Source: Stackebrandtia endophytica (GTDB lineage Bacteria > Actinomycetota > Actinomycetes > Mycobacteriales > Micromonosporaceae). From it: 64,000 bases of DNA. The number at the start of each line of letters is the position of its first letter. Position 1 is the first letter of the stretch. The notes under the pieces are model-generated. The model was not told the origin of the DNA and searched no databases. It was given only the letters and a program-made list of their open reading frames with translations. Positions 35,279-44,885 of the stretch are shown one piece after another. The stretch is from contig NZ_VFOW01000001.1 in the NCBI RefSeq assembly GCF_006716355.1, positions 4,526,001-4,590,000 on the forward strand. The letters are read 5' to 3'. The position numbers and the translations under genes were made by a program.

Positions 35279-36025
35279 ATGACCGACTCCGAACGTCCCC
35301 GGTATCGCCGAGTAGTCCTCAAGCTGTCGGGTGAAGTCTTCGGCGGTGGCGCGGTGGGCGTCGATCCCGATGTGGTGTCGGGAATCGCGCGCCAGATCGC
35401 GGAAGCGGCGCGGGGCGGCGTCCAGATAGCCGCGGTCGTCGGCGGTGGGAACTTCTTCCGCGGCGCCGAGTTGCAGCGACGCGGCATGGAACGGACCCGA
35501 GCCGACTACATGGGCATGCTCGGTACCGTGATGAACTGCCTGGCGTTGCAGGACTTCCTGGAGAAGGAAGGCATCGAGACGCGGGTGCAGACCGCCATCA
35601 CGATGGCTCAGGTCGCCGAGGCCTACATTCCCCGCCGGGCGATGCGCCACCTGGAGAAGGGTCGAGTCGTCATCTTCGGTGCGGGCGCCGGTATGCCGTA
35701 TTTCTCCACCGACACGGTGTCGGCCCAGCGAGCCCTCGAGATCAAGGCCGATGCGGTCCTGATGAGTAAGAACGGTGTCGACGCGGTCTACACCGCCGAC
35801 CCCCGGACCGATCCCGACGCTCAGCGGTTGGAGACGGTCACCTTCGAAGAGGCGTTGCAGCGGCGGCTGCAGGTGGTCGATCAGGCCGCGTTCAGCCTCT
35901 GCCAGGAGAACAGGCTGCCCATGCTGGTGTTCGGAGCCGAAGGTAAGGATTCGATTCTTCGCGCCCTGTCGGGGGAGAAGATCGGGACCCTGATCACCTC
36001 GGCGTCGTTATCTCACCGGGCATGA
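35279..36025 (+). CDS. pyrH: UMP kinase
   Basis: 248 aa of the amino-acid-kinase fold. [62 protein letters not shown] and [15 protein letters not shown] are the UMP-binding and ATP-binding segments. It phosphorylates UMP to UDP and is allosterically controlled by GTP/UTP. AAAGGA precedes ATG 35279. frr follows, as in most bacteria. Confidence 0.96.
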   Translation: MTDSERPRYRRVVLKLSGEVFGGGAVGVDPDVVSGIARQIAEAARGGVQIAAVVGGGNFFRGAELQRRGMERTRADYMGMLGTVMNCLALQDFLEKEGIETRVQTAITMAQVAEAYIPRRAMRHLEKGRVVIFGAGAGMPYFSTDTVSAQRALEIKADAVLMSKNGVDAVYTADPRTDPDAQRLETVTFEEALQRRLQVVDQAAFSLCQENRLPMLVFGAEGKDSILRALSGEKIGTLITSASLSHRA

Positions 36026-36125
36026 ACTTGTGACCGGCACGGGGACCCGTGGCATCAACCCCTGCCACATGAAAACATGACTACCTGAATTCACCGCCGG
36101 CGACTGATCCGCCAGATTGTGAGAT

Positions 36126-36689
36126 GTGACCGTGATCGAAGAGACTCTCTTCGAGGCTGAAGAAAAGATGGAAGGTTCGATCGAGCACGCCAAGGAGGAA
36201 TTCGCGGCGATTCGAACCGGACGAGCCTCGGCGGCCATGTTCGGCAAGATCATGGTCGACTACTACGGTGCTCCGACACCGTTGCCGCAGTTGGCGTCGA
36301 TCGGTGTTCCCGAACCGCGCATGGTGATCATCAAGCCCTACGACGTGTCGCAGACCGACGCGTTGGAGCGGGCGATCCGGGATTCCGATTTGGGCGTCAA
36401 TCCCAACAACGAGGGCAACCAGCTGCGACTGATGCTTCCTCAGATGACTGAGGAACGCCGCCGCGAAATGATCAAAGTGGCGCGGCAGAAGGGCGAGGAG
36501 TCCAAGGTCGCGGTGCGCAACGTTCGTCGTAAGGCCAAGGAGGAGCTGGACCGACTCGTTCGCGACGGCGAGGTGGGCGAGGACGACGGGCGACGCGCCG
36601 AGAAGGAACTGGACGAGCTGACCCAACGCCACGTCAAGAACATCGACGAGTTGGTTGCGCACAAAGAAACCGAACTGCTCGAAATCTGA
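36126..36689 (+). CDS. frr: Ribosome recycling factor
   Basis: 187 aa. [39 protein letters not shown], and [32 protein letters not shown], recognised by its LP..T.ERR-E..K core, define RRF. It splits post-termination ribosomes with EF-G. The start is GTG 36126, with GTG 36132 an alternative. Its TGA overlaps the cdsA ATG by one base. Confidence 0.96.
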   Translation: MTVIEETLFEAEEKMEGSIEHAKEEFAAIRTGRASAAMFGKIMVDYYGAPTPLPQLASIGVPEPRMVIIKPYDVSQTDALERAIRDSDLGVNPNNEGNQLRLMLPQMTEERRREMIKVARQKGEESKVAVRNVRRKAKEELDRLVRDGEVGEDDGRRAEKELDELTQRHVKNIDELVAHKETELLEI

Positions 36690-37699
36690 TGGGCCGCTAC
36701 GACACTCCGCCCAGTCCATCGCATCGGCCACGCGATGGCGAACCAGGGCCGGTTCCACCACCGTCGAGTTTCGACTCACGACCCTATGGGGGACCTCCCG
36801 AATCGGTGGAGCCCTCCCGGCCGTGGTCTGACGCACCCGTCGAACACGACGCCACCGCCGAGCCGGTCCCACCGCCGAAGGCGTCCGGTAAAGCCGGTCG
36901 CAATCTGCCGGTGGCGATCGCGGTGGGCTTGGGACTGGGTGCCGTGGTCTTGGCCTCCCTGCTGATCTACCGCCAGATCTTCCTGTTCGTGGTCGCCGCC
37001 GCCTTGGCGGTGGCGATCTGGGAGTTGTCGACGGCCATGCGCAAGGCCGACATCCGAGTGCCGGTGTGGACGCTGGTCGGCTGTGGCCTGGGGATGTTGG
37101 CGCTGACCTGGTTCGCCGGTCCACCGCTGCTGGTGGTGGGACTCGGTGTGACCGTGGCGGTTCTGGTGGTGTGGCGGTTGGCCGACGGCGCCACCGGATA
37201 TCACGTCGACGTGCCCGCCGCGACCTTGGTCGCCACCTATGTTCCGTTCCTGGGCGCGTTCGCGGTGTTGTTGGTCGCGCCGCTCGACGGTCACCTCCGC
37301 ATCATCGCCACCCTCGCCGTGGTGGTGCTCAGTGACACCGGTGGCTACGTCGCCGGGGTGCTCGCGGGTCGCCATCCGATGGCCCCCAAGATCAGCCCCA
37401 AGAAGTCCTGGGAGGGACTCGGTGGCTCGCTGCTGGCGTGCGCGATCGGCGGTGCACTGCTGCTGTACTTCATGTTCGACGTCACCTGGTGGCTCGGCGC
37501 ACTGTTCGGGATCACTCTGGCGATCGCCGCGACCCTGGGCGACCTGACCGAGTCCATGATCAAACGCGACCTGGGTGTCAAGGACATGAGCAATCTCATC
37601 CCCGGTCACGGCGGGCTGATGGACCGGTTGGACTCGATTTTGTTCGTCCTGCCGGTGGCGTACGCCTGGCTGGTATTCCTGGTGCCGGTGACATCGTGA
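36689..37699 (+). CDS. cdsA: Phosphatidate cytidylyltransferase
   Basis: 336 aa. A 70-residue Pro-rich cytoplasmic N-terminus precedes about eight transmembrane helices. The CDP-DAG synthase signature is complete: DLTESMIKRDLGVKDM followed by PGHGGLMDRLDS. It makes CDP-diacylglycerol for phospholipid synthesis. The start codon overlaps the frr stop, so the two are coupled. Confidence 0.95.
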   Translation: MGRYDTPPSPSHRPRDGEPGPVPPPSSFDSRPYGGPPESVEPSRPWSDAPVEHDATAEPVPPPKASGKAGRNLPVAIAVGLGLGAVVLASLLIYRQIFLFVVAAALAVAIWELSTAMRKADIRVPVWTLVGCGLGMLALTWFAGPPLLVVGLGVTVAVLVVWRLADGATGYHVDVPAATLVATYVPFLGAFAVLLVAPLDGHLRIIATLAVVVLSDTGGYVAGVLAGRHPMAPKISPKKSWEGLGGSLLACAIGGALLLYFMFDVTWWLGALFGITLAIAATLGDLTESMIKRDLGVKDMSNLIPGHGGLMDRLDSILFVLPVAYAWLVFLVPVTS

Positions 37700-37781
37700 T
37701 CGGCCGTGACACACCTCAAACCCCCACCACAGCCCCTATCGGCCGTCGGCTACGTCGGCGGCGTGCAAGACTTGGCTGGAC

Positions 37782-38948
37782 ATGACGATGCCAGCATTGA
37801 ACCTCAGCCCGGCCAAGGCCAACCGGAGCATGCCTCCGCGCCACTTGGCCGACCTCACCCTTGCCCAGCGCCGTGAGGCGGTCGTTGAGTTGGGGGAACC
37901 TGCGTTTCGCGCCAACCAACTGTCGCACCACTACTTCGCCAGGCAGGTCACCGACGTGACCGCGATGACCGACCTACCCGCGGCCTTGCGCGACCGGTTC
38001 GCCGACGCGCTGTTTCCGCGACTGTTGACCCCGGTGAAAGAAGCCGACTGCGACAACGGCGCGACCCGGAAAACCTTGTGGCGGTTGCATGACGGGTCGC
38101 TGGTCGAAAGTGTCCTCATGGGATACCCCGACCGGGCGACGGTGTGCGTCTCCTCACAAGCCGGGTGTGGTATGGCGTGTCCGTTTTGTGCCACTGGGCA
38201 GGCCGGACTGACACGTAACATGTCTACTGCCGAGATCGTTGAACAGATCGTAAGCGCCGCGAGGTCGTCGGAAGAGGCAGACCTGGGCCGGTTGTCCCAC
38301 GTCGTGTTCATGGGCATGGGAGAGCCGCTCGCGAACTACTCCAGGGTGGTTGCGGCGCTGCGCCGGATCACGTCACCGGCACCCGAAGGGCTCGGCCTGT
38401 CCGCTCGACACATCACCGTGTCGACCGTGGGTTTGGTTCCGGCCATTCGGAGGTTGACGGACGAGGATCTGTCGGTGACGCTGGCAGTGTCCCTGCATGC
38501 TCCCGACGATGAGCTGCGGGATGAACTGGTACCGATTAACAACCGTTGGAAGGTCGCCGAAGTGCTTGACGCCGCGTGGCATTATGCGAAGCGCACCAGG
38601 CGACGTGTCTCCATCGAGTACGCGATGATTCGAGACGTGAACGACCAGCCGTGGCGCGCGGATCTGTTGGGGCGGTTGCTGAAGGGAAAACTGGCGCACG
38701 TCAATCTGATCCCGCTGAACCCGACTCCGGGCAGCCGGTGGGACGCCAGCCCCAAACCGGTCGAACGCGAGTTCGTGGCTCGGCTGCGTGACGCTGGTAT
38801 TCCCACCACGGTTCGGGATACGCGTGGCCAGGAGATTGACGGTGCCTGTGGACAACTGGCGGCATCGCAACAGCTTGCCGAGCCTCAGGGCGGGACGGAG
38901 GAATTGGCCCATGCTCAGCGGGGCGAATCACGGAAGGTGGCTTTGTAG
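37782..38948 (+). CDS. rlmN: Dual-specificity 23S rRNA/tRNA adenine-C2 methyltransferase RlmN
   Basis: 388 aa radical-SAM enzyme. [11 protein letters not shown] supplies the CX3CX2C cluster ligands C129, C133 and C136. [49 protein letters not shown] and the C-terminal [13 protein letters not shown] with the methyl-carrying cysteine are present. It methylates A2503 and tRNA A37. ATG 37782 or 37788 can serve. The TAG overlaps the GTG of the next gene. Confidence 0.95.
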   Translation: MTMPALNLSPAKANRSMPPRHLADLTLAQRREAVVELGEPAFRANQLSHHYFARQVTDVTAMTDLPAALRDRFADALFPRLLTPVKEADCDNGATRKTLWRLHDGSLVESVLMGYPDRATVCVSSQAGCGMACPFCATGQAGLTRNMSTAEIVEQIVSAARSSEEADLGRLSHVVFMGMGEPLANYSRVVAALRRITSPAPEGLGLSARHITVSTVGLVPAIRRLTDEDLSVTLAVSLHAPDDELRDELVPINNRWKVAEVLDAAWHYAKRTRRRVSIEYAMIRDVNDQPWRADLLGRLLKGKLAHVNLIPLNPTPGSRWDASPKPVEREFVARLRDAGIPTTVRDTRGQEIDGACGQLAASQQLAEPQGGTEELAHAQRGESRKVAL

Positions 38949-41005
38949 TGGCCAATCATGGTGATCGGTTTAGACGACGGGCACTGAGTCGTGGTTACAA
39001 GGCCGACGAGGTCGATGCGTTCCTCGACCGGGTCGAGGCGACCCTGGCCGGCGAACCCATGGGGTCACCGGTGCCGTCTCAAGAGGTCGACGACGTCGTT
39101 TTCCGCGTTCGATTCGGGGGCTACGACGAGTGGCAGGTCGACGTCTACCTGGACCGGGTCGCTCGTCAACTCAGCGAACTGGAGGAGCGCGGCGTGTTGG
39201 GCCGCGCGCCGTCACCGGAGTTCGTGAACGGACCTCGGAACGACGACGCCGGTCGTGACGATCCTCGGGACATGGGGCCGTCCCGCGACATGTCTCACCG
39301 CGATCCGCGTGACATGCCACCTCATGACATGCCTCCCCGCGACATGTCTCACCGCGATCCGCGTGACATGCCACCTCATGACATGCCACCTCACGACATG
39401 CCTCCCCGCGATATGCCGCCGCGTGACATGCGTGAGGCGCCGATGGGGCGGGAGATGTCTCCACCGCCACCTCGGGAACGACACGGCATGCACGCCGAGC
39501 CGTCCACTCCGCCTCCGCCGTCCCGCCGTGGTGAGCCGCCGCGTGGCCGCAACGAGCGGGCACCCATCGAGGACGACGGTGAAGGCTTCGGCCACCTGCG
39601 TGCCGACGACGGCGAGGGCTTCGGGCATCTGGCCGGTGGTCCCGATGACGACGACCCGTTCGGTGGTCGTCCGACCCGTCGGCACCACACGCCACCGAGC
39701 GGTTTCGACCGTCGCGGTGACGACCGTCCCGACCGTTTCGACGGCCCACCGATGGGCGGTCCGCCGGACCGGTTCGACGGCCCCCCCATGGGCGGGCCTC
39801 CGGGACCTCCGGATCGTTTCGATGGTCCGCCTCCCGGTCGTTTCGACGGCCCTCCGGATCGTTTTGAGCACGGTGGCCCGGGTGGCTTCGATGGTCCGGG
39901 GCATCCCGGTGGCCAGTTCGAGCCGGCCGGTCCCGGTGGGCCGGGTGGCCCCGGCGGTCCCGGCGGCTTTGACGGCCCCGGTCACCCCGGTGGTGGTTTC
40001 GAGCCCGGCGGCCCCGGTGCCTTCGAACCCGGTGGTCCGGGAGGACACCCGGGTGGCTTCGACGGTCCGGGGCATCCCGGTGGCCAGTTCGAGCTGGCCG
40101 GTCCCGGTGGGCCGGGTGGACCCGGTGGCTTCGAGTCGGCCGGTCCACCACAGGATCGGTTCGCTCCCCAGCAGGAGCGTCGGTTCATGCCGGAGCCGGA
40201 GTCGTTCCCGCCCAGTGGTCCGCCCCCGTGGGGCGCCGACCCGGGGCCCGGTTTCGACCGCCCCGACAACCAGATGCCGCCTCAGCAGCACGGTTTCGAC
40301 GACGAGATGACCCGCCCGCTGCGGCGACACGAGGAGCCGGCCGAGTCCGACACCCAGATGACCCAGCGGCTTCGCCGTGGGCCGGAGGACCGGTTCGGTC
40401 CGCCGCCGCCACGCGAGCCGGGCGGACCGGGCGGACCTCATCACGGCGGCGAACCCACTCCACCGCGCGGGATGCCGAGCGACCCGACCACGGTGATCCC
40501 GCATCCTGCGGGTCCGCCGCCGCAGGGTGGTCCCGGCGGGCGTCCACCGTCGCCGTACGACGCGCCCGGCGGATACCGGGATGCCGGTCCAGCGGGCCCG
40601 CCTCCGACGGAGCCGGGAGGCGCGAAGGTCGACTACGGTCGTCGCAACCCTTATGAGGGTCGCGGCGTCTTCGACGGACCCGGGCGTCACGGACGCGAGG
40701 AGATGACCACGGAGCTGCGTTCGGCCGACTCGCCGTTCAAGCCCGAGGACCTTCAGCGGCTTGAGCAACTGCGCGGTGCGTTCCAGCCGCGACGGTTCGG
40801 CAGCGGCTACGATCCGGCGCAGGTCGACCGGATCTTCGATGCGATGTCGTCCAACATGACCGGTCGATCGCCGGTTCCGGTCAGTGACAAGGAGTTGGAC
40901 ACCAGCCAGTTCAGTCTGGTGCAGCGTGGTTATTTCGAGGCCGAGGTCGACGCGGCGTTGCGCGAGGTGCGTGACATCTTCGCCAAACGTGGCATGGTTC
41001 GGTAA
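38948..41005 (+). CDS. Large DivIVA-domain repeat protein
   Basis: 685 aa. Short DivIVA-like modules flank a disordered centre: two at the N-terminus (ALSRGYKADEVDAFLDRVEATL and FGGYDEWQVDVYLDRVARQL, residues about 12-80) and two at the C-terminus (GSGYDPAQVDRIFDAM and LVQRGYFEAEVDAALREV, about 615-680). Between them lie DMPPHDMPPRDM-type repeats (about 110-160) and FDGPGHPGGQFEPAGPGG-type repeats (about 255-400). DivIVA relatives sense curved membrane and organise polar growth. The gene overlaps rlmN by one base and ends in a perfect hairpin. Confidence 0.8.
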   Translation: MANHGDRFRRRALSRGYKADEVDAFLDRVEATLAGEPMGSPVPSQEVDDVVFRVRFGGYDEWQVDVYLDRVARQLSELEERGVLGRAPSPEFVNGPRNDDAGRDDPRDMGPSRDMSHRDPRDMPPHDMPPRDMSHRDPRDMPPHDMPPHDMPPRDMPPRDMREAPMGREMSPPPPRERHGMHAEPSTPPPPSRRGEPPRGRNERAPIEDDGEGFGHLRADDGEGFGHLAGGPDDDDPFGGRPTRRHHTPPSGFDRRGDDRPDRFDGPPMGGPPDRFDGPPMGGPPGPPDRFDGPPPGRFDGPPDRFEHGGPGGFDGPGHPGGQFEPAGPGGPGGPGGPGGFDGPGHPGGGFEPGGPGAFEPGGPGGHPGGFDGPGHPGGQFELAGPGGPGGPGGFESAGPPQDRFAPQQERRFMPEPESFPPSGPPPWGADPGPGFDRPDNQMPPQQHGFDDEMTRPLRRHEEPAESDTQMTQRLRRGPEDRFGPPPPREPGGPGGPHHGGEPTPPRGMPSDPTTVIPHPAGPPPQGGPGGRPPSPYDAPGGYRDAGPAGPPPTEPGGAKVDYGRRNPYEGRGVFDGPGRHGREEMTTELRSADSPFKPEDLQRLEQLRGAFQPRRFGSGYDPAQVDRIFDAMSSNMTGRSPVPVSDKELDTSQFSLVQRGYFEAEVDAALREVRDIFAKRGMVR
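39282..39387 (+). repeat. 52-bp tandem direct repeat inside the DivIVA-type gene
   Basis: Bases 39282-39333 recur exactly at 39336-39387, an offset of 54 nt or 18 codons. They encode PRDMSHRDPRDMPPHDM twice; shorter DMPP units follow to 39432. Confidence 0.85.
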
Positions 41006-41022
41006 CCACCGCTACGACGAGA

Positions 41023-41058
41023 ATCGGGCCGCCGACAGGAAACTGTCGGCGGCCCGAT
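41023..41058 (+). terminator. Perfect 16-bp hairpin with GAAA loop
   Basis: 41023-41038 pairs fully with 41043-41058 around a GAAA tetraloop, 18 nt after the DivIVA-type stop. It can also serve the convergent DUF2631 gene. Confidence 0.8.
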
Positions 41059-41095
41059 GTCGGTTGTGGGCGGGACGCGGACGTCCCGCGGTGGA

Positions 41096-41320
41096 TCAGT
41101 CGCGTAGTCCGTTGCGGACCAACACCCAGTCGGTGATCAACGCCAACGCGATCACGATCGCGAAGCCTCCCAGCCACAGGCTCTCCACGCGGCCTTCGTG
41201 GTTTCCGTACAGGTAGGCCACCATGGTGACGATCGCGGCGATACCCACGGTGTAGGTGAGCTTGCGATTGGTGGGCTTGCGTTGGTCCGGAGAGGTCACC
41301 GGTTCATCATGGCCTGCCAC
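41096..41320 (-). CDS. DUF2631 small membrane protein
   Basis: 74 aa. AGHDEPVTSPDQRKPTNRKL is followed by two transmembrane helices (TYTVGIAAIVTMVAYLYG and LWLGGFAIVIALALITDWVL). It matches the small actinobacterial DUF2631 family found near rlmN and dxr. GTG 41320 has AGGA 8 nt upstream. The function is unknown. Confidence 0.82.
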   Translation of the reverse strand: MAGHDEPVTSPDQRKPTNRKLTYTVGIAAIVTMVAYLYGNHEGRVESLWLGGFAIVIALALITDWVLVRNGLRD

Positions 41321-41443
41321 TGTCGTCCTAACCTTTCGAGCGGTTGATCGATATGGGCTCACCGCTAGTCTCCCATGGGCCTGCGGTAGTTTCGTCCCGA
41401 CCTGGGATCAACCGTGGACAGCGGTAAGGTCGATCGCCGGGCG

Positions 41444-41485
41444 GGTATGACACCGATATGCGGCGGCACCCGGTGTATCTATACC
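41444..41485. promoter_or_regulatory. Interrupted dyad upstream of the MBL-Rieske gene
   Basis: GGTAT-G-ACACCG (41444-41455) is complementary to CGGTGT-ATCT-ATACC (41471-41485). It lies 35 nt before the gene and may be an operator or leader hairpin. Confidence 0.3.
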
Positions 41486-41519
41486 GGATGACCGAGGACA
41501 GGGCAGAAACCGAAGGGGC

Positions 41520-43076
41520 GTGGCTGACGTGCGGATCACAGGTTGCGGACATGCGAGCATGTTCATCGAGACGGCGGCGGGCAGCATTCTGTGCGACCCG
41601 TGGGTGAACCCCGCCTACTTCGCCTCGTGGTTCCCCTTCCCGGACAACTCCGGTCTCGACTGGAAGACCCTGGGGCAGTGCGACTATCTGTACGTCTCGC
41701 ACCTGCACCGCGATCACTTCGATGAGGACAATCTCCGCGACAACATCTCCAAGGACACCACGGTCCTGTTGCCGGAGTATCCGACCAGCGAGTTGGAGGA
41801 CGAGCTACGGGCGCTCGGGTTCCACAAGTTCATTCGCACCGTGTCCGGGGAGATCACGGAGCTTCCCGGCGGTGTCAAGGTGATGATCCAGGCGCTGACG
41901 TCCCCGACCGACGGACCGATCGGTGACTCCTCGATCTGGGTTGAGGACGCCGACGGGGTGCGGATGCTCAACCAGAACGACGCCCGTCCGACCGACCTGT
42001 CGGAGTTCACCAAGCTCGGCCAGATCCACGCTCACCTTCTGCAGTTCTCCGGCGCGATCTGGTATCCGATGGTGTACCAGCTGCCCGAGGCGGCCAAGCG
42101 CGCCTTCGGTAAGCAGAAGCGGGATCGGCAGTTCGACCGGTCCCTGCGGTACATCGACGATGCGAAGGCCTCCCACGTCTTTCCGATCGCGGGACCGCCC
42201 TGCTTCCTTGACGACTCGTTGTGGCAGTTCAACGACATCTTCGGCGACGAGGGCAACATCTTTCCCGACCAGCAGGTGTACGCCGATTACCTGGCCGAGA
42301 ACGGGCGCGACAACAACGTGACGTTGCTGCCGGGGACGGTTGCCGAGGTCACCGTGGACGGTTGCCGGGTCACCCACCCGGTCTCAGACGTGCGTGAGTT
42401 CTTCGCGAACAAGGAGCAGTACCTACGTGAGTACCAGGAGCGGCAACGCCCAGTCATCGAGGCGGCCAAGCGATCCTGGGAGCACCCCGAGATCAACGTC
42501 CTCGCCGAGCTGAGGCGACGTTTCGAGCCGTTGCTCCCGGAGGCGGAGTTCATCGCGGCCGGAATCGGCGGGCCGGTGCGGTTCGACCTGACCGCGGCCG
42601 ACTCCGACGAGGTCGTCGAGAGCATCGTGTTCGACTTCGGAGAGCGGGAGATCCGTCCCTACGACGGTGAGAAGTGTCGGTACCGGTTCACGACCGAGCG
42701 GCGCCTCATCGAACACCTGTTGCACATCGAGGAGATCGACTGGGTGAACTCACTGTTCCTGTCCTGCCGCTTCTCGGCGGCTCGAATCGGGCAGTACAAC
42801 GAGTTCGTCTACACGTTCTTCAAGTGTCTGTCGGAGGAGCGGCTCAACTACGCCGAGGGCTGGTACGCCGAGCAGAAGCCCGACGAGGAGAACATCTCGC
42901 TGGCCGGTTGGACCGTCCAACGTCGATGCCCCCATCTCAAAGCGGACCTGTCGAGGTTCGGCAAGGTCGAGGACGGGGTGCTGACCTGTCAGATGCACGG
43001 TTGGAAGTGGAACCTGGACTCGGGCAAGTGCCTGACCAGCGTGGGCCATGACATCCGTGCCGAGCGCGGCGAGTAG
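41520..43076 (+). CDS. Metallo-beta-lactamase-fold hydrolase fused to a C-terminal Rieske [2Fe-2S] domain
   Basis: 518 aa. The MBL domain (about residues 1-260) has GCGHASMFIETAAGSILCDPW and the metal motif H61-x-H63-x-D65-H66 (SHLHRDHFD). A middle region of about 200 residues is unassigned. The C-terminal Rieske motif is C470-P-H472 then 17 residues then C490-Q-M-H493, close to canonical CxH-x15-17-CxxH. CMP-sialic-acid hydroxylase combines the same two domains in the opposite order. The start is GTG 41520, with GTG 41529 an alternative. It is a likely soluble redox enzyme; the substrate is unknown. Confidence 0.85.
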   Translation: MADVRITGCGHASMFIETAAGSILCDPWVNPAYFASWFPFPDNSGLDWKTLGQCDYLYVSHLHRDHFDEDNLRDNISKDTTVLLPEYPTSELEDELRALGFHKFIRTVSGEITELPGGVKVMIQALTSPTDGPIGDSSIWVEDADGVRMLNQNDARPTDLSEFTKLGQIHAHLLQFSGAIWYPMVYQLPEAAKRAFGKQKRDRQFDRSLRYIDDAKASHVFPIAGPPCFLDDSLWQFNDIFGDEGNIFPDQQVYADYLAENGRDNNVTLLPGTVAEVTVDGCRVTHPVSDVREFFANKEQYLREYQERQRPVIEAAKRSWEHPEINVLAELRRRFEPLLPEAEFIAAGIGGPVRFDLTAADSDEVVESIVFDFGEREIRPYDGEKCRYRFTTERRLIEHLLHIEEIDWVNSLFLSCRFSAARIGQYNEFVYTFFKCLSEERLNYAEGWYAEQKPDEENISLAGWTVQRRCPHLKADLSRFGKVEDGVLTCQMHGWKWNLDSGKCLTSVGHDIRAERGE

Positions 43077-43091
43077 ACCGACGACGATCAT

Positions 43092-43131
43092 CATCGAACG
43101 GCCGCACCGGATCCGGTGCGGCCGTTCGATG
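43092..43131 (+). terminator. 40-bp perfect palindrome after the MBL-Rieske gene
   Basis: All 40 bases are self-complementary about the centre 43111/43112. As RNA it forms an 18-bp stem with a minimal loop, 15 nt past the stop codon. Confidence 0.75.
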
Positions 43132-43306
43132 TCCCGATACGGGTGGCCCCTCGGCCGTGATGGGCTGGCCGCGCCGGTGAAGATTCCGGCCCTTTCAGAC
43201 GACGCCCCGGTATTCACGCAGGTGAGCGGCTTCTGGCCGTCGTGAGCTGATTGCCCGTGCGACATAGGGTCGCGCTGTCCGAGATCGCCCGATGGAAGCA
43301 GGCCCG

Positions 43307-43951
43307 ATGTCTTCGTCGTCAAGTAACGCCGTTCGTTCCGTGGTCGTGGTGACCCTGGTCGCCGCGCTCAGCGGTTGTGGTCTGTTGACCGGTCCGACGT
43401 CGGAGGATGCCGGCGGTGGGAAGAACCCTTCGGCGCCTCCGTCGGCGGTGCAGTCCGATCCCGCGACCGACGACACCGGGGGCGAGGCGTTCGATGTGGA
43501 CGGTGTCGAGACGGCGGCGCCGTTGTCGGGGCAGTTCCCGTACTTCTCGATCCCCGACGGTTACGCCAATCCCAACAGCGAGATCCCGGTGGACGACTAC
43601 GGTCGGATTCCGTTCTGGACCGGTGCGGAGTTGGAGTGGGTGGAGGGCAAGGTCTACCAGTCCTACGTCCACGCCGCCGATGGCGAGAACTTCTCCTCGG
43701 TCGAGTTGAAGAAACTGGTCGACGATCTGATCACCGATGTCGGGGGAGTCCTGGTCACCGACTCGAAGATGACCGAGCAGGCGATCGCCGAGATAGACGA
43801 GGAGACCGCCGTCAATTACGTCGCGGGGTTCGGCGACGTCTACAACCAGCCGGTGGTGACGTACGTGGTGAAGACGTCGGAGCAGGTGTTGTGGATCCAC
43901 CTGTGCGCGACGTCGGCTTCGGCGAGCTGGATGATCGTCGAAGCGCTGTGA
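43307..43951 (+). CDS. Putative lipoprotein of unknown function
   Basis: 214 aa. The signal peptide ends in the lipobox LSGC (Cys24). A Ser/Gly/Asp-rich linker follows, and then a folded domain starting FPYFSIPDGYANPNSEIPVDDYGRIPFWTG. No family is recognised, but the domain resembles OmpA-adjacent SipW-like lipid-anchored hypotheticals only in layout. ATG 43292 upstream in frame is the alternative start. Confidence 0.7.
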   Translation: MSSSSSNAVRSVVVVTLVAALSGCGLLTGPTSEDAGGGKNPSAPPSAVQSDPATDDTGGEAFDVDGVETAAPLSGQFPYFSIPDGYANPNSEIPVDDYGRIPFWTGAELEWVEGKVYQSYVHAADGENFSSVELKKLVDDLITDVGGVLVTDSKMTEQAIAEIDEETAVNYVAGFGDVYNQPVVTYVVKTSEQVLWIHLCATSASASWMIVEAL

Positions 43952-43973
43952 CCGGCCACCACCTTTGTGGATA

Positions 43974-44789
43974 TCAGGCGTGGTGTGACGGGTCCGAGAC
44001 CTGCGCGAGGTCGACACCGAGTTGTCCGGCCATCACGTAGATCTCGGCCTCCAGCAGGGCGGCGGACTGCTCGACGATGGGAAGCTGCCCGAACACCTCC
44101 ATGGTGACCAATCCGTACAGGCGCACCCAGAACGACATGAACGTGTAGGAGTACTCGATGGGCGCGTCGAGTCCCATGGCCTGGGAGCACTCGATGACTT
44201 CGGCGCGCAGTTCGGGTGTCAGCGGTGGGATTCTCGGGGTGGCGAGGGTGTAGCCGCGTTCGGCGGGTGTCTGTTTGAGTACCCGGTTGAACATGTCGCA
44301 GAAGACCCGGCTGAACCTCACCAGTGACCGGTACGGTTCGGCTTCCGGGTCTAGGACGGCGCGACCGGCATGCGGCGGCGTGATCATCGAGCCCTCGTTG
44401 AGGCTGGCGAACATCAGTGAGAACTCGGGCCGGTTGTTCACCGACCATTCCCGAAAACCTCTGGCCACGGCCAGCAGCCGTCCGACCATGTCTCCGTCGG
44501 GCCGGGTGTCGGCGTCGGCGAGCATGTGGGCCCGCAGCTCGGCGTAGAGGTCGACGCACAGGTCGGTGACCAGCGCTTCGAGGCTGGGGAAGTAGCGGTA
44601 CAGCGCCGGGGCGGACATGCCCATGCGGCGGGCGATGGCGCGCAGCGAGATGCCGACCGGTCCGGCTTCGTTGAGCAGCTCACGCGCCACCGCCTTGATC
44701 TCGGCCTGAGTGTCGGCGCGTTGTTGCTCGCGGCGGCTTGGTTGACCTGTGGCGGATGACACGTGGATTTTCCTGTCTGGTTTCGGCAT
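43974..44789 (-). CDS. TetR-family transcriptional regulator
   Basis: 271 aa. The N-terminal helix-turn-helix is ISLRAIARRMGMSAPALYRYFPSLEALVTDL. The C-terminal ligand domain has GREF-like ARGFREWSVNNRPEFSLMFA, as in the TetR_C subgroup found with MmpL-type exporters. It diverges from the MMPL gene, and a dyad between them is the likely operator. ATG 44789 is used; GTG 44762 is possible. Confidence 0.92.
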   Translation of the reverse strand: MPKPDRKIHVSSATGQPSRREQQRADTQAEIKAVARELLNEAGPVGISLRAIARRMGMSAPALYRYFPSLEALVTDLCVDLYAELRAHMLADADTRPDGDMVGRLLAVARGFREWSVNNRPEFSLMFASLNEGSMITPPHAGRAVLDPEAEPYRSLVRFSRVFCDMFNRVLKQTPAERGYTLATPRIPPLTPELRAEVIECSQAMGLDAPIEYSYTFMSFWVRLYGLVTMEVFGQLPIVEQSAALLEAEIYVMAGQLGVDLAQVSDPSHHA

Positions 44790-44805
44790 CTGAGTTGCAA
44801 AAGTT

Positions 44806-44833
44806 AACGCCGTTAGTGATAGTTAACGGCGTT
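44806..44833. promoter_or_regulatory. Inverted repeat operator between tetR and MMPL
   Basis: AACGCCGTTA (44806-44815) and TAACGGCGTT (44824-44833) are exact complements with an 8-nt spacer. The site is 16 nt from the tetR start and 52 nt from the exporter start. Confidence 0.65.
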
Positions 44834-44885
44834 CGCTCATTCAACTGAGCCTCTCATCCTATATCCCCTCAAGGAGCTGATTCCA

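Noticed and set aside
39212-40768. 518-codon minus-strand frame within the DivIVA-type gene
   Set aside because: It merely mirrors the Gly/Pro repeat codons of the plus-strand protein.
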